This document shows positions 16,841 to 25,048 of a DNA stretch of 64,000 nt, one piece after another; within the stretch, counting starts at the first letter, position 1, and the number at the start of each line of letters is the position of its first letter. The notes beneath the pieces were generated by a model. It ran no database searches and was not told the DNA's origin. It saw nothing but the letters and a program-made list of their open reading frames with translations. The DNA is from Oribacterium sinus (GTDB lineage Bacteria; Bacillota; Clostridia; Lachnospirales; Lachnospiraceae), in the NCBI RefSeq assembly GCF_014202695.1, contig NZ_JACHHH010000010.1, positions 47,044-111,043 of the forward strand, written 5' to 3'. The translations under genes were made by a program, and so were the position numbers.

Positions 16841-17380
16841 ATGGATCAATGGAGCATCCCCATAGGGTATCAAGAGGTATTAGAAGATTATGCACAGAAA
16901 AATGCAGTGACAAGAGAAACGGCGTTTTCCAATCTGATGGATTTTATTCAATTAAAGGATCAGTATTTCTCTCGGATTTTGGTTTATATTGAAAATGCGG
17001 AGCAATACTTGGATGGGGGCGAGGAGATTCCGGAGCAGGAGCTACAGTTGGCTTATATGGAAAGCTTCGGAGAAAATACAGTAGGAGCCATGGCAAAGTG
17101 CTATTTTCGAAGATCGGAAAGCAAAGATATTCTTTTGGCGGTGGGCTATGACAGTGAATTAAGTACCTGGGAAATTTTAAGCTTTTTCCAAAGAAAGATT
17201 CCTTCCATGGACTTAGAGGGAGATACGCTATGCCTCTACTATGTTAAGGATATGAACAGACTTCCCGAAGCAAAAAAAAGCTTCTCCCTCTTGGAAAATG
17301 AAGAAGGAGAAGAGTATTGTAAGGCAGGATATTTTCCCTCCATCTATGTAGATGAAGAGGAGGAATGGGAAGAGGAGTAA
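16841..17380 (+). CDS. Conserved-looking hypothetical acidic protein
   Basis: A 179-residue soluble, acidic protein without signal or membrane segments. It has helical charged segments at the N-terminus (VLEDYAQKNAVTRETAF) and a mixed C-terminal half (ILLAVGYDSELSTWEIL). It ends with an EEEEWEEE tail. No domain is recognised. It is preceded by AAAGGAAAG, and the 252-base gap to xpt holds no other gene. It stands alone between minus-strand genes, so it is probably monocistronic. Confidence 0.55.
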   Translation: MDQWSIPIGYQEVLEDYAQKNAVTRETAFSNLMDFIQLKDQYFSRILVYIENAEQYLDGGEEIPEQELQLAYMESFGENTVGAMAKCYFRRSESKDILLAVGYDSELSTWEILSFFQRKIPSMDLEGDTLCLYYVKDMNRLPEAKKSFSLLENEEGEEYCKAGYFPSIYVDEEEEWEEE

Positions 17381-17439
17381 GATTCCTAAGAGTGCTTTTT
17401 CTTAGAACTTACTTTCTTGGCTAAATCGAATAGGATGTC

Positions 17440-18741
17440 CTAGTGGGAGCTATAATAGTTTCTAAAGAAATTTCGAATCTGTCCTACCTGATACAAGGAA
17501 CCCAGACAAAGAAGGAGAGTTTTCTCTTCTTCTTTTTTTACTGCATTCAGATTCCATTCCAGACCTTCTTCCAAGCTTTCGGGACAACGAATTTCTCCAT
17601 CAAAGTGAGCTTGCCATTGCTCCTTTAAGATTTCAGGATTTTGGCCTCTATGGCTTTCTACCTGGAAGAAACTAAAGCTTAGAGTATTGGTTTTTAAAAG
17701 CTCCAACATGGTCATATAATCCTTATCCGCCATAACGGAAAAGAAGATTCTCTTCTTGTAGTTCGGAAAAAGCATTTCTATAGAGCGAACCAAACTGTTT
17801 ACCGCCTGGGGATTGTGGGCTCCATCAAGAATAATCAAAGGACGTTTTTTTAGAATTTCAAATCGTCCCGGCCATGTAACTGTCATAAGCCCCTGCTTTA
17901 CGCAGTCCTCAGGAATGGAAATGCCTCTTTCCTTCAGACAGTCTATCGCATCACAGATGACCATGGCATTGTCCAATTGATAATCCCCCAGTAAGGACAA
18001 TGCATATTCCTTTCTCTCACGATAGGAAAAGTATTGGTAGCCGTTATCAATATGGAAGGAATAGGAATGAAAATATTTGGGATTGGTAATATGTAGCTTT
18101 GCATTTTTTTCTTTGCAAATTCTTCGAATCTCTTCCATGACCTCAGGCTTCTGATGCATTAATACCACAGGAGTATCTTTTGCAATAATACCGCCCTTTT
18201 CCCGGGCGATTTCTTCCAGAGTATCTCCCAAAATAGCGGTGTGTTCCAAACCGATATGGGCTATAACGGACAATTCTTTATGGGGAATAACATTGGTGGC
18301 GTCCAGTCGTCCTCCAAGACCTACCTCCAGGACCACATAATCTACACCCTTTTCCAGAAAATAACAAAAGGCCAGGGCAGTCAGCATTTCAAAGGAATTG
18401 GGTTTCTCCTCTTCCAAGCTTTCGCTTAGCTCCCGCATTTTTAGACAAAGTCTTTTTAAATCCTCATCGGAAATCATTTCTCCGTCAATGGTGTAGCGTT
18501 CATTCATGATTTCTATATGAGGGGAAATATACATCCCGGTTTTATAACCGGAAAGGCTTAAAATCTGTTGCAGGCTTTTCGCGACGGAACCTTTTCCGTT
18601 GGAGCCGGCAATATGGATAAACCGAAGCTTATTTTCCGGATTTCCACATTTTTTTAATAAATTTCTGGTTGGTTGAAGACCCATTTTACAACCGTACCAA
18701 TCGTTTACCCCGAGAGTCTCCATACATTCTTCCCAAGTCAT
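17440..18741 (-). CDS. folC: Folylpolyglutamate synthase / dihydrofolate synthase family
   Basis: A 433-residue Mur-ligase-like enzyme that adds glutamates to folates and retains them in the cell. The P-loop is IHIAGSNGKGSVAKSL, followed by a TGMYISPHIE segment, the metal-site LEVGLGGRLDATN segment and a late ILDGAHNPQAV. The start at 18741 was chosen because AGGAGG precedes it; two upstream in-frame ATGs lie in the terminator hairpin region. It sits downstream of folT on the same strand, consistent with uptake of folate followed by polyglutamylation. Confidence 0.92.
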   Translation of the reverse strand: MTWEECMETLGVNDWYGCKMGLQPTRNLLKKCGNPENKLRFIHIAGSNGKGSVAKSLQQILSLSGYKTGMYISPHIEIMNERYTIDGEMISDEDLKRLCLKMRELSESLEEEKPNSFEMLTALAFCYFLEKGVDYVVLEVGLGGRLDATNVIPHKELSVIAHIGLEHTAILGDTLEEIAREKGGIIAKDTPVVLMHQKPEVMEEIRRICKEKNAKLHITNPKYFHSYSFHIDNGYQYFSYRERKEYALSLLGDYQLDNAMVICDAIDCLKERGISIPEDCVKQGLMTVTWPGRFEILKKRPLIILDGAHNPQAVNSLVRSIEMLFPNYKKRIFFSVMADKDYMTMLELLKTNTLSFSFFQVESHRGQNPEILKEQWQAHFDGEIRCPESLEEGLEWNLNAVKKEEEKTLLLCLGSLYQVGQIRNFFRNYYSSH

Positions 18742-18784
18742 TTTAAAATCATCCTCCTTATATAAAGAACAAATTCTTTCCATA

Positions 18785-18834
18785 GAAAAACAGAGTAGCG
18801 AAAGCAATGAACAGCACTGCATTCGTTACTCTGT
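18785..18834 (-). terminator. Intrinsic terminator between folT and folC
   Basis: On the minus strand ACAGAGTA pairs with TACTCTGT, with inner CGAA/TTCG and GCA/TGC pairs, followed by a T-run (AAAAA on the plus strand at 18785-18790). It ends the folT message before folC or allows partial read-through. Confidence 0.6.
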
Positions 18835-18846
18835 ATTATAAATGTT

Positions 18847-19365
18847 TTATTTTGCTATCGCATGAAAAATTTTGCGTTTTTCAAACAGCAAGACGATTGC
18901 ATTAATGGCAAAGTATTGAAGAATACTGTTAATCAGCACTTGAAGAACACGGAACTGCATCAAAGGAAGAAGAGGGCTTCCGGTGCTGAGGGTCAGTAAG
19001 TAGCTGTTGATGACTAAGCTGCAAAGCAGCTGGCTGATTAAGATCGCAAGGAGAATACGATATTGGCTTCGATTTTTCTCCAAACAAAGGCTATATATCA
19101 CTGCAGTTAATCCTACAGATAGAGTGTAGCCCGGCATATAAGGAAAGGGGGAAAATAAAAAGCACCCCAAGATATCGGAAACACAGGCAATTAAAACAGC
19201 CGGAACCATTCCCAGATACACAGAGGCAAAGACAATGGGGACAAAGCCGAAACCGATACGGAAATTCCATGCCTGTACCGACAGAAATCGGGTCAAAATA
19301 ATCTGAATGGCAACCAGCATAGAAAAGGTGACAAGATTTTTGACATTAAACACGTTCTTATTCAT
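18847..19365 (-). CDS. folT: ECF transporter S component for folate
   Basis: A 172-residue integral membrane protein with about six hydrophobic segments and the typical S-component start (MLVAIQIILTRFLSVQ, then FRIGFGFVPIVFA and YLGMVPAVLI). It binds folate and works with shared ECF ATPases and EcfT, which are not encoded here. The specificity comes from the FolT-like sequence and the THF riboswitch immediately upstream. The start is the ATG behind AAAGGAG. Longer in-frame starts run through the riboswitch and are rejected. Confidence 0.88.
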   Translation of the reverse strand: MNKNVFNVKNLVTFSMLVAIQIILTRFLSVQAWNFRIGFGFVPIVFASVYLGMVPAVLIACVSDILGCFLFSPFPYMPGYTLSVGLTAVIYSLCLEKNRSQYRILLAILISQLLCSLVINSYLLTLSTGSPLLPLMQFRVLQVLINSILQYFAINAIVLLFEKRKIFHAIAK

Positions 19366-19410
19366 AGACCGCTCCTTTCGTGCGCTGTAAAGAAGCTGTC
19401 TTGCTTCCTG

Positions 19411-19510
19411 GCAGCGGGATGCGAAAATAAAACTGGGAACCGATTCGGCTCTTCGTCTCGACACCAACTCCCTGTGTGTCGGGCACTAACCACTTTATTC
19501 TCTACTCTGC
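19411..19510 (-). ncRNA. Tetrahydrofolate (THF) riboswitch controlling folT
   Basis: The minus-strand leader begins GCAGAGTAGA, contains GTGGTTAGTG, GGGAGTTG and GACGAAGAGCC in order, and closes with GCATCCCGCTGC. These match the order and core bases of the THF riboswitch (GAGTAGA, GTTAAGTG, the pseudoknot loop and GCATCCGC). The ends GCAG/CTGC form the closing stem. It lies 45 bases before the folT ATG, so it can control terminator formation or access to the ribosome site when THF is plentiful. Confidence 0.85.
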
Positions 19511-19526
19511 AAAAAGTTCTAAGGGC

Positions 19527-19555
19527 ATAGTAATGCCTATTCCGCGTTTTGTAAA
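19527..19555 (-). promoter_or_regulatory. Promoter of the folT riboswitch transcript
   Basis: On the minus strand TTTACA (19555-19550), 17 bases, TACTAT (19532-19527). Transcription would start about ten bases before the riboswitch. Confidence 0.55.
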
Positions 19556-19687
19556 GGATAATCCCTCTAAAATCCTGCTTTTTCAAAAGGAATTTTAAGA
19601 AAATTATTGGAAGAAAATTCCATCTCAAAATTTATTTTATTTTTTCTGTTTTTTTTTTAGAAAGGAAGAAAAGATGCACGGTTTTTC

Positions 19688-19721
19688 TTGTCAAAAAAGA
19701 AATAGGGGACTACACTGTAGT
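19688..19721 (+). promoter_or_regulatory. lrgAB promoter with overlapping palindromic operator
   Basis: TTGTCA (19688-19693), 17 bases, TACACT (19711-19716). The -10 is embedded in ACTACACTGTAGT (19709-19721), a 13-base palindrome around a central C. This suggests a repressor site over the -10. The regulator is not encoded nearby. Confidence 0.45.
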
Positions 19722-19744
19722 AGTTTTTGTGGGAGGAGGGTTCG

Positions 19745-20224
19745 ATGAAATTAATCCGACAGGTGACATGGATCATCTTTTTTACTTTCTTAGGAGAAAT
19801 GTGTAATAAACTTTTGCCTTTGCCGGTTCCGGCAGGAGTTTATGGTTTGATTTTTATGCTGATTTTCCTAATGCAGGGAATCATTCCCTTGGATGCGGTA
19901 GAGCAGGTAGGAAATTTCATGCTGGAAACCATGAGCATTATGTTTTTGCCGGCTGCAGTAGGGATTATGACCGTAACAAAATTACTGATGCCGGTTTTAG
20001 TACCTTACCTTGTAATTATTGTCTTATCCACGATTATTGTTATGGCGGTTACCGGCTTGGTAAGCCAGAGAATTCTAAAAATAACGGAGAGCAGAGAAGA
20101 TAAAATCAAGGAAATGCGTTCTATGGAGTCTGCATTGGAAAAGAAAGAGAAAATCCAGGAAGAAATTCGAGAGATACAGTTGGAAGATTTAAAACATGGC
20201 TTAAAGGGCTTGGAGGAGGATTAA
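19745..20224 (+). CDS. lrgA: LrgA/CidA family holin-like membrane protein
   Basis: A 159-residue protein whose first 120 residues hold about four hydrophobic segments of the LrgA type, including LPLPVPAGVYGLIFML and a FMLETMSIMFLPAAVGIM stretch. It is followed by a charged cytoplasmic helix rich in Glu/Lys, longer than usual. LrgA/LrgB were described as murein-hydrolase control proteins and in Bacillus as a pyruvate transporter. The start is the ATG behind GGGAGGAGG. Its stop shares a base with the lrgB start. Confidence 0.85.
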   Translation: MKLIRQVTWIIFFTFLGEMCNKLLPLPVPAGVYGLIFMLIFLMQGIIPLDAVEQVGNFMLETMSIMFLPAAVGIMTVTKLLMPVLVPYLVIIVLSTIIVMAVTGLVSQRILKITESREDKIKEMRSMESALEKKEKIQEEIREIQLEDLKHGLKGLEED

Positions 20225-20922
20225 TGAAAGAAATTTTAATGAGTTCAGAACACTTCGGTTTTGGCTTAAGTATATTTATTTATCTCCTTGCCATCCAAAT
20301 CAAGCTTCGTTTAAAGTGGGATTTTTTAAACCCTTTGCTTGTTTCAACCATTATTATTGTGGGAATCCTACTGGCTACGGAAATTCCCTATGCCAAGTAT
20401 AAACAGGGTGCGGGGCTTTTGAGCTATTTTTTGACACCGGCTACGGTCTGTTTGGCTATTCCCCTCTATAAGCAATGGTCCTTGTTGAAAAATAATTTCA
20501 AAGCGGTTTTTTTAGGGATTTTTGCAGGGACTTTGAGCTCTATCGGCAGCATTTTACTGCTTGGTCTATTGTTTCATTTACCTAATGAACATATTTCTAC
20601 CTTACTGCCAAAGTCCATTACCACAGCTATCGGTATGGGAATTTCGGAAGAAACCGGAGGATATGTAACCTTAACCGTAGCAGCTATTGTTTTAACGGGT
20701 ATTCTGGGAAGTATTCTTGCGGACCTTGTCTTTCGTATTTTCCCCATTCATCACCCTATTGCCAAAGGTCTTGCTTTGGGAACCAGCGCCCATGCCATCG
20801 GTACGGCTAAAGCCTTGGAGCTTGGTGAAGTAGAAGGAGCGATGTCTTCTCTGGCTATCGTTGTTGCCGGAATTCTTACGGTAATTTTGGTTCCTATAGT
20901 CAATAATGTGGCCTTTGGATAG
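20224..20922 (+). CDS. lrgB: LrgB family membrane protein
   Basis: A 232-residue hydrophobic protein with the LrgB hallmarks LPKSITTAIGMGISEETGG (about residues 135-153) and a KGLALGTSAHAIGTAKALE stretch near 180-198. It is the partner of LrgA, encoded one base upstream in an overlapping ATG/TAA arrangement. The pair may export or import small acids such as pyruvate, or modulate lysis. Which applies here cannot be told from sequence. Confidence 0.9.
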   Translation: MKEILMSSEHFGFGLSIFIYLLAIQIKLRLKWDFLNPLLVSTIIIVGILLATEIPYAKYKQGAGLLSYFLTPATVCLAIPLYKQWSLLKNNFKAVFLGIFAGTLSSIGSILLLGLLFHLPNEHISTLLPKSITTAIGMGISEETGGYVTLTVAAIVLTGILGSILADLVFRIFPIHHPIAKGLALGTSAHAIGTAKALELGEVEGAMSSLAIVVAGILTVILVPIVNNVAFG

Positions 20923-21030
20923 AGGCTAAAAAGGGTAAGTCGTCTGTGCCGGGATTGTAAGAAAAATGTCCAAGCTTTTTCCCGGAAGCTTTGCTAAAAT
21001 GGAGCAGAGAATGAAATTTTAGGAGGAGCA

Positions 21031-22188
21031 ATGAAGAAGAAAAGACTGATACTTTCCCTTGCCTTGAGTCTGTCCCTGTTGGCCTATTCAGGCTTTAGTT
21101 TTGCGGACGGTCCGGAGTTGGATGACCATACCACGGTGAACAGCGGTCCCGGAGTAGCGCTGGGAAAGAATGAAAATACCGTTTCCGTAGCAGATTCCTA
21201 TTTGCAGGTATACTCAGGTGTGCTTTCCGGAGAGAATGTTCCTTTGCTGAGTGACTACGGCTTTTCCGGCCATGGGGTGTATGGCTACAATGAGATGTCC
21301 GCCGATTTATTTAAATTGAAGGATGCCTATCCGGCATTACAGTTATCCTCCCTGGGCAAAACCATTGACGGTAGGGAGTTGTATTGCGGTATTGTGGGAA
21401 ATCCCAATGCCCCGAAGAAGATTTTGGTTCATGCCAGTATTCATGCCAGAGAGTATATTGTGACCAAGGTAGCCATGCGTCAGTTGGCAAGCCTTTTGGA
21501 AATGGAAAAGAACAATCAGCGCTATGGCGGTAAAGCCATGAAGGATATGTTGCAAAACTGTGCTGTTTACTTTGTTCCTATGGTGGATCCGGATGGCGTT
21601 TCCTTGGTGCAAAACGGTTTGGCCGGTATCGGTTCGGAGGAAGTAAGAAATACAGTGCAAAGCATTGTGGCTAAGGAAAATCCCGGCGATTTAAAGGGCT
21701 ATTTCCGCTTGTGGAAAAGTAATGCAAGAGGGGTGAATCTCAATAAAAACTTCGATGCAAACTGGTCTATTACCGTAGACAAAAAGGGATACCCTGCAAA
21801 GGATGAGTATAAGGGTTCTGCAGTGGAATCTGAGATAGAGTCCAAGGCCTTGGCGGATTTACTTCGAAAAGAAAAATTCACCTCCACCATCAGCTACCAT
21901 ACTCAGGGAGAAGTCATTTATTGGTATTTTGGCCAGGGAGAGTATGTTCCGAAAGCCAGAAGATTGGCGGAAATCGTGCATAAGAATTCTTCTTATCCTG
22001 TCATTGATTACTATTCTCCTCAGTATGCCGGAGGCTTTAAGGATTTTGCAGAGCAAAAATACCAGATTCCTTCTGTGACCATTGAGTGCGGAAAGGGTGT
22101 CAGTCCTGTACCGGAAGAACAGATTGATAAGATATGGGATGGACAGAAGGGAATTCTTCCGGATCTTCTTTATGATTACATGGGCTAA
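21031..22188 (+). CDS. Secreted M14-family zinc carboxypeptidase
   Basis: A 385-residue protein with a signal peptide (cleavage near FADG, residue 26). Zinc ligands are in HASIHARE (HxxE, about residues 135-142) and a later ISYHTQGE. RGVNLNKNFDANW is the substrate-site block, and the catalytic Glu is in VTIECG. The family includes gamma-D-glutamyl-meso-diaminopimelate peptidases and digestive carboxypeptidases. Cell-wall peptide trimming or extracellular peptide use are both possible. The start is behind AGGAGGAGC. A strong terminator follows. Confidence 0.88.
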   Translation: MKKKRLILSLALSLSLLAYSGFSFADGPELDDHTTVNSGPGVALGKNENTVSVADSYLQVYSGVLSGENVPLLSDYGFSGHGVYGYNEMSADLFKLKDAYPALQLSSLGKTIDGRELYCGIVGNPNAPKKILVHASIHAREYIVTKVAMRQLASLLEMEKNNQRYGGKAMKDMLQNCAVYFVPMVDPDGVSLVQNGLAGIGSEEVRNTVQSIVAKENPGDLKGYFRLWKSNARGVNLNKNFDANWSITVDKKGYPAKDEYKGSAVESEIESKALADLLRKEKFTSTISYHTQGEVIYWYFGQGEYVPKARRLAEIVHKNSSYPVIDYYSPQYAGGFKDFAEQKYQIPSVTIECGKGVSPVPEEQIDKIWDGQKGILPDLLYDYMG

Positions 22189-22219
22189 GATGCAATAGAA
22201 TATCGAAAAAACTATTTTG

Positions 22220-22279
22220 GGGGTACGGATTGGAACCGGAAAGCTTAAGCTTCCTTTTCCAAGCGGTACCCCTGTTTTA
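22220..22279 (+). terminator. Terminator after the M14 carboxypeptidase gene
   Basis: GGGGTAC (22220-22226) pairs with GTACCCC (22266-22272), with inner GGAA/TTCC and GGAAGCTT-type pairing, followed by TGTTTT. Confidence 0.7.
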
Positions 22280-22287
22280 GCTTTTTC

Positions 22288-22317
22288 TTGTGAAACAGCT
22301 TTTCCTTATGCTATAAT
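22288..22317 (+). promoter_or_regulatory. Promoter of the glnS-luxS-dapL operon
   Basis: TTGTGA (22288-22293), an 18-base spacer and a consensus TATAAT (22312-22317), 39 bases before the glnS ATG. Confidence 0.55.
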
Positions 22318-22355
22318 AGGCAAATTAAAATAATGATTAAATTTAGGAGGATAAA

Positions 22356-24035
22356 ATGGGGACAGAAGAGATGCTTGGAAAAGAGAATGAGCTTGAGTCC
22401 AAGAATTTTATAGAGAATTTCATCGATGAAGATTTGCGGGAGGGAAAGGTTAAGGAAATCAAAACCCGTTTTCCACCGGAGCCCAACGGTTACCTCCATA
22501 TCGGACACGCCAAGTCGATTTTATTAAATTACGGCATTGCCAAGGAATACAACGGTACCTTTAATCTTCGTTTTGACGATACCAATCCGGTAAAGGAAAA
22601 GATGGAGTTCGTGGAGAGCATCCGAAAAGACGTGGAGTGGCTCGGAGCGGATTTTGAGAACAGAATGTTTTTTGCCTCCGACTATTTTCCTATTATGTAC
22701 GAAAAGGCAGTTTATCTGATTCAGAAGGGAAAGGCCTTCGTAGACGATTTAACGGCAGAGGAAATCAGAGAGTATCGTGGAGACTTTACCACTCCCGGTA
22801 AGGAGAGTCCCTGTCGCAATCGTTCCATTGAGGAAAACCTTCGCCTCTTTGAGGAAATGAAGGCGGGAAAATACCAGGACGGAGAGAAGACACTGAGGGC
22901 TAAGATTGATATGGCAAGTCCCAATATCAATATGCGTGACCCGGTTATTTATCGTGTCTCTCACATGAGCCACCACAATACCGGAGATGAGTGGTGTATT
23001 TATCCCATGTACGACTTTGCCCATCCTATTGAGGATGCGGTGGAGGGCATCAGCCATTCCCTTTGTACTTTAGAATTTGAGGATCACCGTCCTCTGTATG
23101 ACTGGGTGGTACAGGAGTGCGATTTCCCCTATCCTCCAAGACAGATTGAATTTGCAAAGCTTTACTTAACCAATGTGGTTACCGGTAAGCGTTACATTAA
23201 GAAGCTGGTTGAGGACGGTGTGGTAGACGGTTGGGACGATCCTCGTCTGGTTACCATTGCCGCTTTGAGAAGAAGAGGCTATACCAAGGAAAGTCTGGCA
23301 CAGTTTGTAAAGCTTTCCGGTATTTCCAAGGCCCAGTCCTCCTCTGATTATTCTCTTTTAGAGTATTGTATCCGTGAGGATTTAAAGCTGAAGAGACCGA
23401 GACTTATGGCGGTATTGGATCCCATTAAGCTGGTGATTGACAACTACGAAGGGGAAGGAGAAATGCTTTCCATTCCCAATAACTTAGAAAATGAAGCTTT
23501 AGGAGATAGGGAAGTTCATTTCTCCGGAGAGCTTTACATTGAGAGAGAGGATTTCATGCCGGATCCTCCCAAGAAATATAAGAGATTAACCATGGAAAAT
23601 GAAATTCGTCTTATGGGTGCTTATTTTATTAGGGCGGTATCCTATGAGACGGATGAAGAGGGTAATGTGACTGTAGTGCATTGTACCTATGATCCTGCCA
23701 CCAAGTCCGGCTCAGGCTTTACCGAGCGTAAAGCCAAGGGAACCATTCACTGGGTGGATGCCAAGACAGCATTTTCCGCAGAGGTTCGCTTATATGAGCA
23801 GTTGATTGATGAGGAGAAGGGCAAGTTAAATGAAGATGGAACTCTTAACTTTAACCCAAACTCTCTAACCGTGAAGCAGTGTTTCTTAGAGCCTGCATTG
23901 GCAAAGGCGGAGCCTTTAGAAAGCTTCCAGTTTGTTCGTAACGGATATTTTTGTGTGGATTGCAAGGATTCTACGGAGGAAAAGCCCGTATTTAACCGTA
24001 TAGTTTCCTTAAAGTCCAGTTTCCAATTGAAGTAA
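22356..24035 (+). CDS. glnS: Glutaminyl-tRNA synthetase
   Basis: A 559-residue class I synthetase that charges tRNA-Gln. [18 protein letters not shown] (about residues 39-56) holds the HIGH motif. The GlnRS-specific blocks [19 protein letters not shown] and LEYCIREDL are present, and the two C-terminal anticodon-binding barrels follow ([12 protein letters not shown] onward). The KMSKS-equivalent reads VTGKRYI rather than the enteric VMSKRKL. The start is the ATG after TAGGAGGATAAA. It is the first gene of a tight four-gene operon. Confidence 0.95.
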   Translation: MGTEEMLGKENELESKNFIENFIDEDLREGKVKEIKTRFPPEPNGYLHIGHAKSILLNYGIAKEYNGTFNLRFDDTNPVKEKMEFVESIRKDVEWLGADFENRMFFASDYFPIMYEKAVYLIQKGKAFVDDLTAEEIREYRGDFTTPGKESPCRNRSIEENLRLFEEMKAGKYQDGEKTLRAKIDMASPNINMRDPVIYRVSHMSHHNTGDEWCIYPMYDFAHPIEDAVEGISHSLCTLEFEDHRPLYDWVVQECDFPYPPRQIEFAKLYLTNVVTGKRYIKKLVEDGVVDGWDDPRLVTIAALRRRGYTKESLAQFVKLSGISKAQSSSDYSLLEYCIREDLKLKRPRLMAVLDPIKLVIDNYEGEGEMLSIPNNLENEALGDREVHFSGELYIEREDFMPDPPKKYKRLTMENEIRLMGAYFIRAVSYETDEEGNVTVVHCTYDPATKSGSGFTERKAKGTIHWVDAKTAFSAEVRLYEQLIDEEKGKLNEDGTLNFNPNSLTVKQCFLEPALAKAEPLESFQFVRNGYFCVDCKDSTEEKPVFNRIVSLKSSFQLK

Positions 24036-24046
24036 GGAGGGATACT

Positions 24047-24541
24047 ATGGCAAAGAAGTTTGGATCATTTGTATTTTTTGCAGCTTTAACAGGAGCTGTA
24101 GCCGGAGTGATTTCTTATTTGTACAAATACCAGAAGTTTTCCGAGGAAGTTGATAAGGACTTTACGGACGTGGTGGATTCCGCCCATGAGGTGAAGGCAT
24201 CTGCCCAGAGATCCTATACCGTTCTCAAAAATTCCGTTACCAAGGAGGATTTAAAGGAAGCGGCTAAGGATTTGGGCTATGCGGCAAAGAATCTCGCCAT
24301 CGATACAAAAAATTTAGCAGTGGATGCAGGAAAAGATGCCTATAGAGTGGTAAGAAATGCTTGGGATAAGAAGGAGAAATTATCCTTTGCCTCTGATGAG
24401 AAGGCGGTAGAGGATGAGGACGTAGATGTAGAATTTTACTACGAACCCGAGAACGGCCGAGAGGCTACTGGTCATGAGGGGCATCAGACTCATTATGGGG
24501 ATGATGAGCATCAGGGGCTGCTTGTGAAGGAAGAAGTGTAA
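24047..24541 (+). CDS. YtxH-like small membrane-anchored protein of unknown function
   Basis: A 164-residue protein. One N-terminal membrane span (FGSFVFFAALTGAVAGVISY, about residues 5-24) is followed by an amphipathic helix (KEDLKEAAKDLGYAAKNLA) and an acidic, His-containing tail. The pattern resembles YtxH or DUF883-type proteins but no family is firmly recognised. It is 11 bases after glnS and 1 base before luxS, so it is co-expressed with both. Confidence 0.6.
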   Translation: MAKKFGSFVFFAALTGAVAGVISYLYKYQKFSEEVDKDFTDVVDSAHEVKASAQRSYTVLKNSVTKEDLKEAAKDLGYAAKNLAIDTKNLAVDAGKDAYRVVRNAWDKKEKLSFASDEKAVEDEDVDVEFYYEPENGREATGHEGHQTHYGDDEHQGLLVKEEV

Positions 24542-24542
24542 A

Positions 24543-25022
24543 ATGGAAAAGATTACAAGTTTTACCATTGACCACATTCATTTACGTCCCGGAGTGTATG
24601 TTTCCAGAAAGGATTCTGTGGGGGTAGAGGTGGTGACGACCTTTGACCTTCGTTTTACCCATCCCAATGTTGAGCCTGCCATGGAAAATGCCGCAATGCA
24701 TGCCATTGAACATCTGGCAGCCACTTACCTTCGGAATGAGGAGAGCTGGAAAGAAAAGGTACTGTACTTTGGCCCTATGGGCTGTAGAACCGGTTTCTAC
24801 CTTCTCTTAAAGGGAGATTTGGAAAGTGTCGAGATTATTTCTCTCTTAAAAAATTGCTTTAGCTTTATTCGGGATTTCAGCGGTGAGATTCCCGGAGCAA
24901 CGGAGAGAGATTGCGGGAACTTCCGGGATATGAATCTGCCTGTGGCTAAGTGGTGGAGCAGAAAGTATTTAGAGGAAGTTTTAGAGAATATTTCCTATGA
25001 CAATACCCATTACCCGGAATAG
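24543..25022 (+). CDS. luxS: S-ribosylhomocysteine lyase (autoinducer-2 synthase)
   Basis: A 159-residue iron-dependent enzyme that splits S-ribosylhomocysteine to homocysteine and DPD, the AI-2 precursor. Metal ligands are in HAIEHLAATYLRN (HxxEH) near residue 57 and in the RDCGNF segment near 126. GPMGCRTGFYLLL is the catalytic-Cys block. The protein is full length. It starts one base after the upstream stop in the glnS operon. No pfs (nucleosidase) gene is adjacent. Confidence 0.96.
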   Translation: MEKITSFTIDHIHLRPGVYVSRKDSVGVEVVTTFDLRFTHPNVEPAMENAAMHAIEHLAATYLRNEESWKEKVLYFGPMGCRTGFYLLLKGDLESVEIISLLKNCFSFIRDFSGEIPGATERDCGNFRDMNLPVAKWWSRKYLEEVLENISYDNTHYPE

Positions 25023-25048
25023 GGAGTGGGAAAAAGTAAAGGAGTAGT

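Noticed and set aside
19366..19467. N-terminal extension of FolT from an upstream ATG
   Set aside because: It would translate through the THF riboswitch; the ATG at 19365 has the proper AAAGGAG site and family-like start.
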